A DNA stretch of 64,000 nt from Diphasiastrum complanatum. Lineage: Eukaryota > Streptophyta > Lycopodiopsida > Lycopodiales > Lycopodiaceae. Below, one piece after another: positions 54,058 through 64,000 of the stretch; positions within the stretch are counted from its first letter, which is position 1, and every line of letters starts with the position of its first letter. Position numbers and translations under genes: made by a program. The stretch covers positions 34,322,361 to 34,386,360 of the forward strand of contig CM055106.1 of NCBI GenBank assembly GCA_029204225.1. Reading direction: 5' to 3'. Under the pieces are notes generated by a model. That model was not told the origin of the DNA and made no database searches. It saw only the letters and a list, made by a program, of their open reading frames with translations.

Positions 54058-55290
54058 CTAGTAAAGAGTGCCCGTCGTTGACGGGCAATGGCGGCCGATC
54101 TAGGTGGCGGCCAATGATTTGGAAATTCAGTATGTCACTGACGAACACTGATTTTATGGTCTAGGTGGCGGTGGTCCCTATGCGGCCTTGGTGGCGGCTT
54201 GTGGTCGATTCGACCCATGATTATCTAAGTGGCGGCTTGTGGTCGAGACGTGTGGATGATGCTCAGAGTGGGCGATTGATGATTGAAGGCGGACAATGGA
54301 TGGACGGCCGGGCGGCCGACAATTTGGTTTACGGCCGATGGTTTGGGTTGAAGATCAATGGTTTAGGTCAAAAGTTGTCAGTGACAAGTAGCCAACATTT
54401 TGGGTGACGGCCGATGGTTTGGGTGGATGGCCAATGATCGTACAAAACTGGTGCAAATTTAGGTGGCCGCCAACGATCTGGGTGACGGCCGAGGATTTGG
54501 ATGGTGGCCGATATTGCACATCTCGCATTTTGAATATCTAACATATCTCACACATCTCGGCCATAGTAGGGGTCAAAATTTAACCATGTTCAACAATAGT
54601 ATTTGATCCTTTGAAAAAATTCGAGTCTTTGAAAAACTTCGAGTCTTTGGAAAAATTTGAGTCTTTGGAAGAAAAATTTGAGTCTTTGGAAAAATTCATT
54701 CCTTTGGAAAATTCGAGCCTTTGGAAATTTTGAGTCTTTGAAAAATTCGAGTCTTTGAAAATATTCGAGTTTTTGGAAAGAAAAATTTGAGTCTTTATCC
54801 GATCCTTTAAAAAATTTGAGTCTTTTGAAAAATTCGATCCTTTTGAAAAATTCAATCCTTTAAAAAAAAATCGATCCTTTGGAAAAATTTGAGTCTTTCG
54901 AGTCTTTGAAAAAATTCGAGTCTTTGGAAAAATTCGATCCTTTGGAAGAATTCGAGTTTTAGGAAAAATTTGAGTCTTTCGAAAAATTTGATCCTTTGGA
55001 AAAATTCAAGCCTTTGGAGAAATTCGTTTTCAGAAAATTTTGAGTTGACAGTACAAAGGGTTTAGGGTTTAGGGTTTAGAGATTTTACTCTGGGTCGGAA
55101 AATATACAAAGGGTATCGAAAAATTCTGATTTTGGGTATCAAAAAGTTCTGACTTTGGATATCAAAAAATTACAAATTTTTCGTGTCGATCCCGTATCGA
55201 AAAATTTTGATATTGGGTATTGATTAAAAATTGATTTTGGGTATCGAAAGATTACGAATTTTTTAAAATTTTGATTTTGGGTATGTGCGC
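54058..55290 (-). mobile_element. Helitron-like 3' end (copy 7) with minisatellites
   Basis: CTAG 54058-54061, hairpin TGCCCGTCGTTGACGGGCA 54069-54087 and ggcggccgatctaggtggcg, almost identical to copy 3. Inward are ggccgatggtttgggtgacg repeats (54280-54520), the 18-bp array (54595-55050), TTTAGGG repeats, and gggtatcgaaaaattctgat units (55085-55290) as in copy 1. Confidence 0.6.
55057..55081 (+). repeat. short TTTAGGG array
   Basis: Three consecutive gggttta units, the plant-type telomere motif. Too short to imply a former chromosome end. Confidence 0.8.
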
Positions 55291-55294
55291 GCGC

Positions 55295-55325
<31 letters not shown>

Positions 55326-55393
55326 TGTGTTTGTGCGAGTGTGTGTATGTGCATGTGCTGTGTGTGTTGTGTGTGTGTATGTGTGTGTTTATG

Positions 55394-55451
<58 letters not shown>

Positions 55452-55534
55452 CGTGTGTTTACGGAGTGCGTGTGTGGGTTTAGGGAGTGTGTGTGTGTGT
55501 GTGTGTGTGGGTTGTGGATTAGGATTAGGCTAGG

Positions 55535-55582
<48 letters not shown>
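55281..55582. repeat. (CG)n-(TG)n alternating tract
   Basis: A ~28-base GC run (55281-55308) passes into TG repeats that continue with short breaks to 55582. The whole ~300 bases alternate purine and pyrimidine almost perfectly, a sequence class prone to Z-DNA. Confidence 0.95.
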
Positions 55583-55584
<2 letters not shown>

Positions 55585-55953
55585 CATTCCAAGGCACACA
55601 ACAACAAAAAAAAACATAACCCACTAATTTTCTCAAAAGATAGTTTGAATCAAATCAGAGCTTGAAAAATACTACCTGGATTTTTTGATAGTTCCAAATC
55701 CGTTCAACCCACCAAGAAAAACAACCAAAAATCAAAACAACCTTACACATTCAAGGGTACATTGTTTTGGAGTGGTTTTACAGACCATTACTATATCTTT
55801 GAATTTGTAGTAGGGATTAGTAATTCTTCAAAACTTGGAGCGTTTCAACCAAATCTAGCTATGCTTTACTATGATGTAGAAATCAAATGTATTGATGATA
55901 TTGTATGAGTAAACCAAGTTGTAATAAGAGAGCAAAAAGGGGAAAACATGCAC

Positions 55954-56113
55954 CCATCTTCTAATGTGCTTTGTCCTTCTAAGGCAACTTGTTGCACAAC
56001 CTTACTCCCAATATTCTCTAAGACCATGCCAATGGTTGCTTGATTAGCTATGTTATCCACTCCTTGGGAAGCCATTCTTTGAAAAATCTCAAATGCACTA
56101 CAAACCATCTCTA
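55954..56113 (-). pseudogene. exon-like segment of an unrecognised gene
   Basis: Minus-strand open frame EMVCSAFEIFQRMASQGVDN, IANQATIGMVLENIGSKVVQ, QVALEGQSTLEDG between a cttgcag acceptor and a GTGCAT donor. The composition looks like genuine helical protein rather than repeat DNA. No family recognised. The borders are consensus guesses, and the ORF itself runs on to 55869. Confidence 0.4.
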
Positions 56114-57367
56114 CTGCAAGCACAATTGGCTTGGGAAGCTATCTTTAAAGGTATCTTCTATGAGCAGGCTACAACTTCAATGGGGATATTATAGCATGAT
56201 TCACTATCAAACAGCTATGATAGCTTTGCTACTTGCAATACCATCACACTCCAGTGCCCGTTGCTTCATTTAACATCAAAGTTGTTATTGAATATTAAAT
56301 AAAACAATATTGCAGGCTTTGCTTCCGTTTCATATCATATTTTAAACTAATTTCTAAACAATAATAAAGGATAGCATTATTTTGTGTAGTTTTTTTACCA
56401 CACTCTCCTCATGCAATTAGTAGTGTCGGTGATTTGGTGTTTGCATTTGATTCTTGTACCCTTTAGATCCTGCTGCAGATTTAACACCAGTGATTGAATT
56501 ATACACGCTTTTATGAAGGACATTTACTTGTGTCTTCTCTCAAAAATCAAGATAATGTTCAAGTAGAGGGAGGTAATGAAAATGATGGATGACATACAAT
56601 GAGAAAATTGCAAAATGTTCCTTCTTCACAGATACTCGTATGTTCGCACTTCCTCAGCCTTAATTGCAATATTTCGAAAGCATGAAGGCGCTTAAAGGCG
56701 GAAGATAGAGTTCGAGTTTCTGTAAGCAGGATTTGCTCGTTACAGAGAGACCTCAAAATGAGTGTTCACAATCATGAAATTGATGTATCTTGAAATTTAT
56801 TAAGAAAAACAGCCAGTTCGATGTCCGCATGAATAAATGTAATTTGCATGCCTCGATTTGGAGTGATAACAGATGATTACACTACTTTTTTCACTATCGT
56901 TTGTAAGAATATTGAAGTATCTATCAAAGGGATCTATCTATCCCATTGTGTCTGAACTTCAAAAACCTTGAAAGTTTCATAAGAAGATGCAAGAGGCCAT
57001 CAAATCATGGAAGTGTCCCAAAAAATTTGGCCATAACACGATTTGCCAGATAAAATTGAAGTTGGAAAGCAATTTGTCTTCAAGATAATTGTTTTTCAAC
57101 GGAAATGATGATGGCCTCAAAGAAGTTCAAGCCATCAAACTACGAAGCAAAACCTGGTGCAAAATTTCCAGCTCTATTCTCAGTCATTTGATTGCTAGCT
57201 TCTTGTGCTACTCTGGTAGATTCAAAGTTATTACAATGGTTCTGCAAGAGTGAAAAGATTTGGCATGTGAATGTGAAGCATGAGCAGCATAACCGTAAAG
57301 TGAAGCTCCAAGCGTAAGAACTCTGGCCACAATATGTGAGGCAATAACTCCTGCCATATATACTTAC
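56114..57367. other. unassigned DNA, possible intron
   Basis: Lies between two minus-strand exon-like segments (57368-57518 and 55954-56113). No repeats or other genes are seen, so it could be the intron between them. Confidence 0.35.
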
Positions 57368-57518
57368 TGGGAAAGCCTCCCAAAATGGGTCTTTGCTTGC
57401 GCTTTAGGCGATCCAAAAGCTCAACTGGCTTGGGAAGCTGTTGCACAAGCTTTTCATTGCTTTGCACTGCTCCAACCAATGCAGGATTCTTGGATTTGAA
57501 TGTGTCTGCATCGATTCC
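57368..57518 (-). pseudogene. exon-like segment with strong splice borders
   Basis: Minus-strand GIDADTFKSKNPALVGAVQS, NEKLVQQLPKPVELLDRLKR, KQRPILGGFP, preceded by gatgcag and followed by GTAAGT, a consensus donor. The segment starts in phase 0 and ends with one base of a codon. It is likely a true host exon, same strand and direction as 55954-56113 downstream. I cannot name the protein. Confidence 0.5.
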
Positions 57519-57534
57519 CTGCATCACAGATCAT

Positions 57535-57662
57535 GATGGAGGGCGAGGAAGTGGTTGAGGGTGAGGGAGCGATGGAGGGAAGGAGGAGGGTGAGGGAGCA
57601 ATGGAGGGTAGGGGTAGTGATGGAGAGAAGGAGGGTGGAGGGTGTGGGAGCGGTGGAGGGTG
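57535..57662. repeat. GGAGGG-rich purine repeat
   Basis: Diverged ggagggtgagggagcgatgg units, almost all purine on the plus strand. Confidence 0.75.
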
Positions 57663-57699
57663 GCAGAAAAGGCTTCAGCAAAAACGTCAACTCTCAATG

Positions 57700-58560
57700 A
57701 AGGTACCAAAAACCCATTGGCATTACAACATTTTGACCATAAACCAGTTGGAATGGCATTTGATCAGTGCTTCCCTTATATGTTGTCTTGAATGTCCATA
57801 GAACAACATGTAGTTTGTGTTTCCAATCAGATCTGCTAGCTTCAACTATTTTCGTGATAGCCCTACACGGGATCTTGTTGGATGATTCTATGTGCCCATT
57901 ACCACGAGAATAATATGGCGTGCTGAATTAAGGGATCATGAAGAATTCCTCCAATAGGACCTTTATGGTCTCATTGACGAAATGGCTTTCACGATCACTG
58001 ACTATCTCCACCGGGCATCCAAAGTGCACAATGATGTAAAGAAATTTGGCAGTAGCTCATGCATCACTGCCTTGGCTTCTACCCATTTGGTGAGATAAGC
58101 CGTAGCCACGATGATTTATCAGGCTTGTGAGCTTCTGGCAGTTGGATGGATGTGACCAATGTAGTCCAATCCCCACTTCTCAAATGGTGCTTGAGCTAGA
58201 ACCGAGTGCAGTAGATCATAGTTCAGTCTTGTTGGTCTCCTAGCTCACTGGCACACATCGCATTTTCTTAAGTATTCTTCCGTGTCTCTATAAATTGTTG
58301 GCCACCAGCTGACCACCACCCATACCTTCATGTGAGAGTAAAATGATTTGGGTGGTCTCATGTGGAAGTACACATCTCCTAAGGATGCTATTTGATTTTC
58401 GTCGATATAATTGGCCGACAATCAGCTGATAAGGTCTAGTCTTAAGTATCAATTTCCATTGTTTCGTCTTCGGTAAGAGTTTCTCTGGTTGGCTCCACAA
58501 TAGATATTCCACTATATCAGCCGCCCATTCTAGTACTGTATCAATATAAAACAAGGCAAC
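57700..58560 (-). pseudogene. Gypsy J integrase
   Basis: Minus-strand pieces: YQLIVGQLYRRKSNSILRRC, LPHETTQIILLSHEGMGGGQ, LVANN (zinc-binding region before the core, H2C2 type), WTTLVTSIQLPEAHKPDKSS-like core fragments, CALWMPGGDSQ and HAILFSW, WAHRIIQQDPV in several frames. The last resembles the S-N-G-Q-x-E stretch near the catalytic Glu. Stops are dense. It ends near 57700 beside an exon-like region. Confidence 0.65.
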
Positions 58561-59850
58561 ATCCGATAACTCATTATTAGGTTGGGTGGTAGTTTCCTTC
58601 CCTTTGATTCACGACACATGATCTACCATATAATGTTGCTTTTCCTTGCGAACCACTATCCAAAAATCAAACTCCAACAATAGTAGCAGCCATCGAGTGA
58701 TTCACCCTATGTTGCAAGTTTTATTAACTAGATAGAGCAAGGGTTGATGGTCAGTATAAAATGCAATATGTGTGGCCCTCAGGATGTCTAAACTTCTTAA
58801 CCACATAAATCATGGCCAGTGCTTTCCGTTATGTGGTTGAGTAGTTCATTTCTGAGTCACTGAGCTGTAAGCTGACAAATTGGATTAGAAAGTCCTTTCT
58901 GCATTCTCTAGGCTGGGTCAAGATGGTCCTCACTACATACGTTGAAGCGTCGGTGTGCACATAAATTCTATCGTGCAATTGGCGCGCTGAGACCAATGCA
59001 TCTTTAAGCTTTTGGAAAGCCAATAAGGCTTCCTCCGTCCAATGAGATTCTGTCGTGAGTTTGTAAATTGGTCTTGCTAACTCTGCAAAATCTAGAATGA
59101 AGATCCAATAGCAGTTAGTATGACCCATGAAATTGTAGACCCCGCGAATCATTCCTGTTGGTGGCAAATCAACAATGACCCTTATCTTTAAAAAATCTCT
59201 GGCGATTTCGTGTCTTGATACAATATGACCCAATATCAGGCCATGTATTATCCAAAACTGACACATTTTTGGGCTCAAGGATATATGATACTCATGACAT
59301 TGCTTCAACACTTTCTCCAAATTGGATAAATGTTCTGAGTTTGGCACGTGCACGCATAGATCATCCAAGAAAATCTTCAGAAACTTTTGGCCACTCTTTG
59401 AATGTCGCTTGCATGACTCCTTGGAAGGTACTCAGGGCTTTGCAAAGTCCAAATGGCATTACCTTATAGGCATAAGTTCCTCATTTAGTGGCGACTGTTG
59501 TCTTATGCTAATTTTTTGACACAATCTTTATTTGATTGTAGCTGCTGAAGCCGTCCAAAAAACTGTAAGCTTCTGCTCCTGCTGCTCGATCCAAAATACT
59601 TTCCATGATCTTTCTTGGTAACCGCATTGAACGTCTTTAGATTCACACAAATTCATATTTTGCCGTTATTTTTGGGTACTATGACTATTAGCAATATCCA
59701 TTCTGTATGCTCGATTTCATAAATAAAATTGGCATCGAATGGTTTCTGCAACTCCTGTTTGATCAGCTCCATGTAATTGCGATTGCAGCGATAATATCGG
59801 CTCAGCTTGGGGACTGTTCCACATCCACCAAGGGTATGGTATGTTGGACT
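58560..59850 (-). pseudogene. Gypsy J reverse transcriptase and RNase H
   Basis: Reading leftward from 59850: NYMELIKQELQKPFDANFIY, IEHTEWILLIVIVPKNNGKI, NLKTFNAVTKKDH, SYNQIKIV-like remnants, the catalytic FLDDLCVHVPNSEHLSNLEK near 59368, LSPKMCQFWIIHGLILGHIV, the connection LARPIYKLTTESHWTEEALL, AFQKLKDALVSA and RNase H IYVHTDASTYVVRTILTQ. Order and motifs are Ty3/Gypsy. Frameshifts separate the pieces; 58829-59368 is the longest open part. Confidence 0.85.
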
Positions 59851-59989
59851 ACGGTTGGTGTTATACCCTTCAGATCTTTATAGGTCCGTGCAAAATAATC
59901 TTTCTATTCCACCAACAAGGTACGTAGTCGTGTGAATTGAGTGGGTGTCAAATTGCTCTCCCACATGAACAATCTTCTCTTCTTCACCT

Positions 59990-60737
59990 GGCTCGGCTAG
60001 ATTCATAAGTTGTGTCTCTGGTGCAATCTGGGCAACAAAATCAGGGCTTTTGCCTGACGATGAGAGATGGGCTGACAGCCACCGGACATAATGTCGATGG
60101 TGACCATCGAGTCCGCGTTAATCCGTACCTTCTTGTATGTGGTACCTTGGTACAAGAAGTGAAAATGCGACTTCGACGTGTTCCAGGTGGCGTAAACGTG
60201 GCTGCTATATTCTAGCCCTCTTGAGAACCTCTTGCGAGTCATGGTCACCTCATCGTCTTGCCATTTGTTTTTGCTTGCTCATCTTTCGCCCCAGGGATTC
60301 AAACACTTGGAAGCGAAGCTTACTTCCATAGTTTAATGGCCCCAAGTACTCTCGTATCTTTTCAATGAAGCCCATCTCCTACCAGTCTTCAACCATGGTG
60401 ACGTATCATGATGACATGAAGGCCGCTCTATAGTATAGTTGGGCCATCATCTCATGGTCTTCCTCTGACTAGAGGGCTATGTTGGGATTGATCTTGATCA
60501 GATCCATACCACGATCCCAGAAATACTTTTGCTGCATTAGAAAGGCCATGGATCGACAGTATTTGGCACTTTCTTGCACGCATAGATCGGCACTTGTCTT
60601 GTATTTGTGCCCGAAATCTAGCAATTGTAGCCTCAGGTAATCCGGGGTGATTCTGTTTGAAATTCTCGGAATCACTGGCCAATTCACCAACTCAACTCGT
60701 GGCTTTTCTATCGGCCATGAATTTCTGCGTTTGAGCG
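59990..60737 (-). pseudogene. Gypsy J internal region before RT
   Basis: Minus strand: PRVELVNWPVIPRISNRITP, DYLRLQLLDFGHKYKTSADL, RSMAFLMQQKYFWDRGMDLI, DHEMMAQLYYRAAFMSS, GSKLRFQVFESLGRKMSKQK, then VRINADSMVTIDIMSGG. About 370 bases match 32243-32620. I see no protease DSG motif. It lies where gag end and protease are expected. Function not recognised. Confidence 0.55.
60733..60737. repeat. target duplication of solo LTR, left
   Basis: GAGCG here and GAGTG at 61181-61185, one mismatch, flank the solo LTR. Confidence 0.65.
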
Positions 60738-61180
60738 AGTTATGGACTCGGCTCATTACATTCGCCGCGTCCATTTACATTTACTTTACTTTATGCATAA
60801 GCAGGCCTTGGACCCTTTTTTATTCATTAGTGACACTTAGACTATATGGTTGGCCTTTGGCCTTATTATTCATTATTAGGCCATTTGGACATATTAATGG
60901 AGAGTGGGGGCCTTCTTGGAGGGCGCACTATTTTCCCTCCCAATTGGGCCCTAGCCACCGGAAGCTTCCTTTTAGGGCTTCCTCTTGGCTATAAGTAGGA
61001 AAACTGTGTCATTTGTTATTCAGTTGATGATATTGATCTTTCTCTTTAGTCTCCTTAATCTCTCTCTTTCCTGCTTTCTAGGGTTAAGTCTTGCTTATGT
61101 GCTGCTTTCATAGCTTAAGTCTTGCTTATGTGATGCTTTCATAGCTTAGCTCTAGATCAGTTGTGGCTCTATTCTTAACT
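60738..61180 (+). repeat. solo LTR related to Gypsy L family (443 bp)
   Basis: Starts AGTTATGGACTCGG and ends ATTCTTAACT, inverted ends AGTTA/TAACT as in the element L LTRs. Shared internal words include gagtgggggcc, gcgcactattttccctcc and tccatttacatttact-like sequence. No internal region or second LTR adjoins. It interrupts minus-strand element J; joining the flanks gives an open stretch across the site. Confidence 0.8.
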
Positions 61181-61185
61181 GAGTG

Positions 61186-62300
61186 GCATGTAGAATGGAT
61201 CTATTCGCTTACATGCCAGTGCCTTCAGGTACTCTTAGAGCCACCTGCTATCCTTTAGGATCTTGCTTTGCCATTCCGGTTGTAGTTGTAATCCGCAATG
61301 ATCTCAACCTTGGTGGAGTATTGGCTTTGATCTATCTCCTCTTTGCCTCCCCTCATGTTGGGAGGGTATTTCCTTTCGAATTTCCTGAGCCTGGTAGGAG
61401 AAGATGTCCTACGTGGTTGTGGTGGCCTTGCCAAGTAATCATCCAAGGCCTTTGTGCCCATATCTTTATCCTTGGCTCACTCGCTCGTTGATGGCTTAGC
61501 TACACCCGTCTCTTGCCTGGGCAAGAATCTTCTTATTTCTGGTGGATCTGCCAAGAAGTCGTCATCACCCCCAATGTCAGTGTTAACTTTTGGGAGGTCA
61601 AGGATGGAGTGATCTGGAGAGAGAGGTGCATGGATGACAGGTGTGCGAGGAGGTGGGTTTAACAAATTATACGCCGCACTGGGAGAGCAGAGTTGTTGAA
61701 GAAACTCGTCTCGTTGGGCTTTGTATGTGTCAGCTGGACCTTTTGATGGGCCCATTATTCTGCTAGGAGGTGGTGGAGAGAGGGAAGATGAAAAAATAGG
61801 GTAAGTGGGATTAAATGTCTCAGAAAAATTAAAAGCAGAATAAGATGAGGGGTTGAAAGTGGGAGGGAAAAGGAAAAAAGTTCTGGAAGCAGCTTCGGCT
61901 CTTTGGCTACCCGATCTCAAGCTACCGTCTGATGGTCGAGTTTGCCCGCCCTTATTTCCTGCTCCATCATCTCCATCATCGTCCCGTGGTTTCTACAAAT
62001 GAGCGCCTGCTTGGGCCTTGTATGCCGTGTCCCACAACTGGTTCACACCTTGTCCAAGACTTGCTGCAGGGCCTTCGTTGTATCTTATAGCTGCTTCTAG
62101 GACTCCAGGATGATCTTTTCCTGCTTGACCACAATATTCTCGAAATTTCTTTTTCTCGGCTTCCCATTCATGGATCAGCCGCACATACTTCTCCATGCGG
62201 ACGGTTGAGGCCTATGGGGCCTAGAATTGTATGTCCTCGGGCTTTATTAGAGGGACACCAACTGTCATAGCACCCGACGATCTGTCTCGTACTTGTGATG
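61186..62300 (-). pseudogene. Gypsy J gag-like region
   Basis: The minus-strand frame is mostly open from ~62196 to 61255 with single stops: EKYVRLIHEWEAEKKKFREY, CGQAGKDHPGVLEAAIRYNE, NQLWDTAYKAQAGAHL, a Pro/Ser-rich stretch (FNPTYPIFSSSLSPPPPSRI), GPADTYKAQRDEFLQQLCSP, NPPPRTPVIHAPLSPDHSIL and ADPPEIRRFLPRQETG. Charged helices followed by low-complexity Pro-rich sequence suit a gag N-terminus, but no named gag domain was recognised. The identity rests on its position upstream of Gypsy RT. Confidence 0.5.
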
Positions 62301-62304
62301 ACGG

Positions 62305-62452
62305 CTGCATCACCTTCTGGTTTGAGCTCTGTGCCATTAATGATGTCCCATAGTTCTTTGGCTAGAAGTATAACCTTCATCTTGAATTTTCAGCGATGGT
62401 AGTTATCTCCATCAAGTTTGTCAATGAGAGATGGACTAGATGATGGATCCAT
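62305..62452 (-). pseudogene. Copia K gag start
   Basis: Minus-strand MDPSSSPSLIDKLDGDNYHR, a TGA where Trp is expected, KFKMKVILLAKELWDIINGT and ELKPEGDAAVIT, a clear Copia gag N-terminus. Similarity ends near 62300 where the Gypsy J gag-like frame begins, so only ~50 residues remain. Confidence 0.8.
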
Positions 62453-62583
62453 TATTGTTGAATGAGTTTGTTGGTAGAAACAACAACTGTCAGAATACTG
62501 TTGGTTGTGCGTTTGCTAGAAAGATGTCTTGATAGAAACAAGACTGATAATCCGTAGTAGAAATGCAGATTATTAAAATGCAT
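62453..62583 (-). other. Copia K leader
   Basis: About 130 bases between primer site and gag start, without other features. Confidence 0.65.
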
Positions 62584-62595
62584 GCTCTGATACCA
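62584..62595 (-). promoter_or_regulatory. tRNA primer-binding site of Copia K
   Basis: Exact TGGTATCAGAGC on the minus strand, next to an LTR end TTTTATGACA. Confidence 0.9.
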
Positions 62596-63060
62596 TGTCA
62601 TAAAATCGCATGTGGGCATGAGCGGCAACAGAAGCTCGATGATTTAGGAGCACGACGTGTAGGAACGGAAACGCAACAGTTAGCAGCAAAAATATTCAAG
62701 TACAAGAATCCATACAGAATGCGCAAATGAATGATGCAGTATTGAGACAAAAATTGCACTCTGGTTAATATCAACAGTGAGTATAATAGCTTGAAGCAAT
62801 AACTTCAGCTTGTTGAGCGTGATAACGTTTGCTATAGAAAACTCTGATTGAAAGAGAAATTCAATTAACACTTATATAGCTTGATTTAGCTAGTATATAT
62901 ATCTTACAAGTGTCGAGAGACAAAAAAAATATCTTACAAGCTTTTCATGCTATTTACGCCAGTCTTTGCATATGTACAAAGTTGGTAACCGCTAACCGCC
63001 TTTGGGATATTTGGTTGTCCAGCTGTTTTAGGGTTGTTGATAAGTTGGCGACGTCGGTCA
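62596..63060 (-). repeat. 5' LTR of Copia K (outer end uncertain)
   Basis: The inner border on the plus strand is TGTCATAAAATCGC. The other border was not found; 63060 is an estimate, before the tandem repeats. No second copy lies in the window. Confidence 0.6.
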
Positions 63061-63084
63061 GCCAATGTAGCAAAAACGCGAAAA

Positions 63085-63580
63085 ACCCGAAGGTGCCCTT
63101 AGACTGAAGGTTTGCAGCTCCTGAAGGTGCCCTTACACTAAAGGTATGTAAATCCCTAAGGTGCCCTTAGATTCAAGGCAACGAAGAAGGCGAAAAAGCC
63201 GAAACAGTGCCTTACACTGAAGGCAAAGAAGTAGGTGAAGGTGCCTTAAACTAAAGGTAGTGAGAAAGACAAAAAAGTGTCTTAATTTAGAGGCAGTGAA
63301 GAAAACCGAAAAAAACGAAGGTGCCTTAAAAATGGTTTTAAGGTTTTCTGGGTACTTTGTCGCATTTTTTGCAAAGAGAAAGGTGAATGTGGTCCAAAAA
63401 TGGTTAAAGCCATTTTGGCCAGTGTGTCGTCTTTTTTGTGAACGAAAAAGACGAAGAAGGCGAAACAGCAAAAGGGCCTTAAGAATGGTTTTTAAGGCAT
63501 TCTGGCCACTTGGCCAGTGTGTCGCATTTTTTGCTAAAGAGCGAAAAAGACGAAGGTGCCTAAAAATTGTTTAAGATAAA
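63085..63580. repeat. gaaggtgccttaaac tandem repeats with a ~160-bp duplication
   Basis: gaaggtgcccttagactgaa-type words recur at 30-60 base spacing to ~63330. Then the block with ttaaggttttctgggtactt, gtcgcattttttgcaaagag recurs as ttaaggcattctggccactt, gtcgcattttttgctaaaga about 160 bases later. Confidence 0.8.
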
Positions 63581-63715
63581 AAAAAAAAAATGTGAACGTC
63601 CGAAAATATGAAATCGGCCTTCGGTTTTTCAGGATGCTCATTACTTGAACGATTTGTTTAAGACTGAGCATAAAAAAATCTAACAACTGGCGGGCAGTGC
63701 ATTGAAGATGCAGGG

Positions 63716-63846
<131 letters not shown>

Positions 63847-63899
63847 GCTCTCACTCCTCCAAACGCACACATGCTCCACTCATGTAGATGCACATCTTT

Positions 63900-64000
63900 T
63901 GGTGCTCCATCGATCATACTTCTGGCACTCCATCGATCAGACTTTTTGCACCCCATCAATCTGATCCCGGTCTCTCCATCGATCTGATTCTGCTCTCTCC
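63900..64000. repeat. ctccatcgatc tandem repeat running off the window
   Basis: Four units beginning near 63905, each with ccatcgatc or ccatcaatc followed by a/tgat..., spacing ~27-32 bases, continuing to the window end. Confidence 0.75.

Noticed and set aside
55057-55081. Possible ancient telomere fusion
   Set aside because: Only three TTTAGGG units within a minisatellite-rich element; far too short.

Overview
This looks like repeat-rich intergenic DNA from the nuclear genome of a land plant. The evidence is: many Ty1/Copia and Ty3/Gypsy LTR retrotransposons primed by initiator-Met tRNA (TGGTATCAGAGC binding sites), Helitron-type 3' ends, very long GA and TA microsatellites, a short TTTAGGG array, and a few isolated exon-like pieces with plant-type GT/AG borders. 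Nothing bacterial, organellar or viral is seen. The species cannot be named from the sequence. No intact protein-coding gene is present, and every retroelement ORF carries stops, frameshifts or truncations.

Layout. 0-5 kb: a plus-strand fragment of an RT-less Copia derivative (1-829) abuts a minus-strand Copia (D) with pol and a 712-bp 5' LTR. 5-7.1 kb: unassigned DNA. 7.1-11.4 kb: minus-strand Copia E, whose gag is split by a nested Gypsy deletion derivative (7588-10258) with 5-bp target duplications. 11.8-22.1 kb: Copia pieces F (minus: 5' LTR, gag, protease) and G (plus: integrase, RT, RNase H, 3' LTR), plus two inverted copies of another LTR (B). 22-24 kb: no recognisable gene. 24-25.1 kb: a Helitron-like end with minisatellites.

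25-38.6 kb is the most informative part. Two different Copia elements (C and A) are each cut in half. The halves lie in opposite orientations about 10 kb apart, yet the outer flanks of the halves carry matching 5-bp duplications (CCATG for C, CTTTC for A). One inversion with breakpoints near 25.98 and 37.07 kb explains both. It would also reunite two exon-like segments (38334-38573 minus and 28057-28227 plus) of matching intron phase as parts of one host gene into which A had inserted.

38.6-57.7 kb: a RING-like gene fragment, huge GA/TA/TG tracts, seven Helitron-like 3' ends in the window as a whole (six here) in the same orientation and mostly in TA/TG repeats, long 18-bp minisatellites, a four-copy tandem repeat of about 350 bp, a strand-biased A/C-rich block, and two exon-like segments. 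57.7-62.3 kb: a decayed minus-strand Gypsy (J) with gag-like region, RT, RNase H and integrase, interrupted by a solo LTR. 62.3-64 kb: the start of a Copia (K) with primer site and LTR, then tandem repeats and a TC microsatellite.

The genes do not form an operon or pathway. They are layers of nested and rearranged mobile elements in a few host-gene remnants. Three LTR families have unusual termini (AGTTA...TAACT or AGTTA...TAAGT rather than TG...CA), each supported by adjacent primer sites and/or target duplications.
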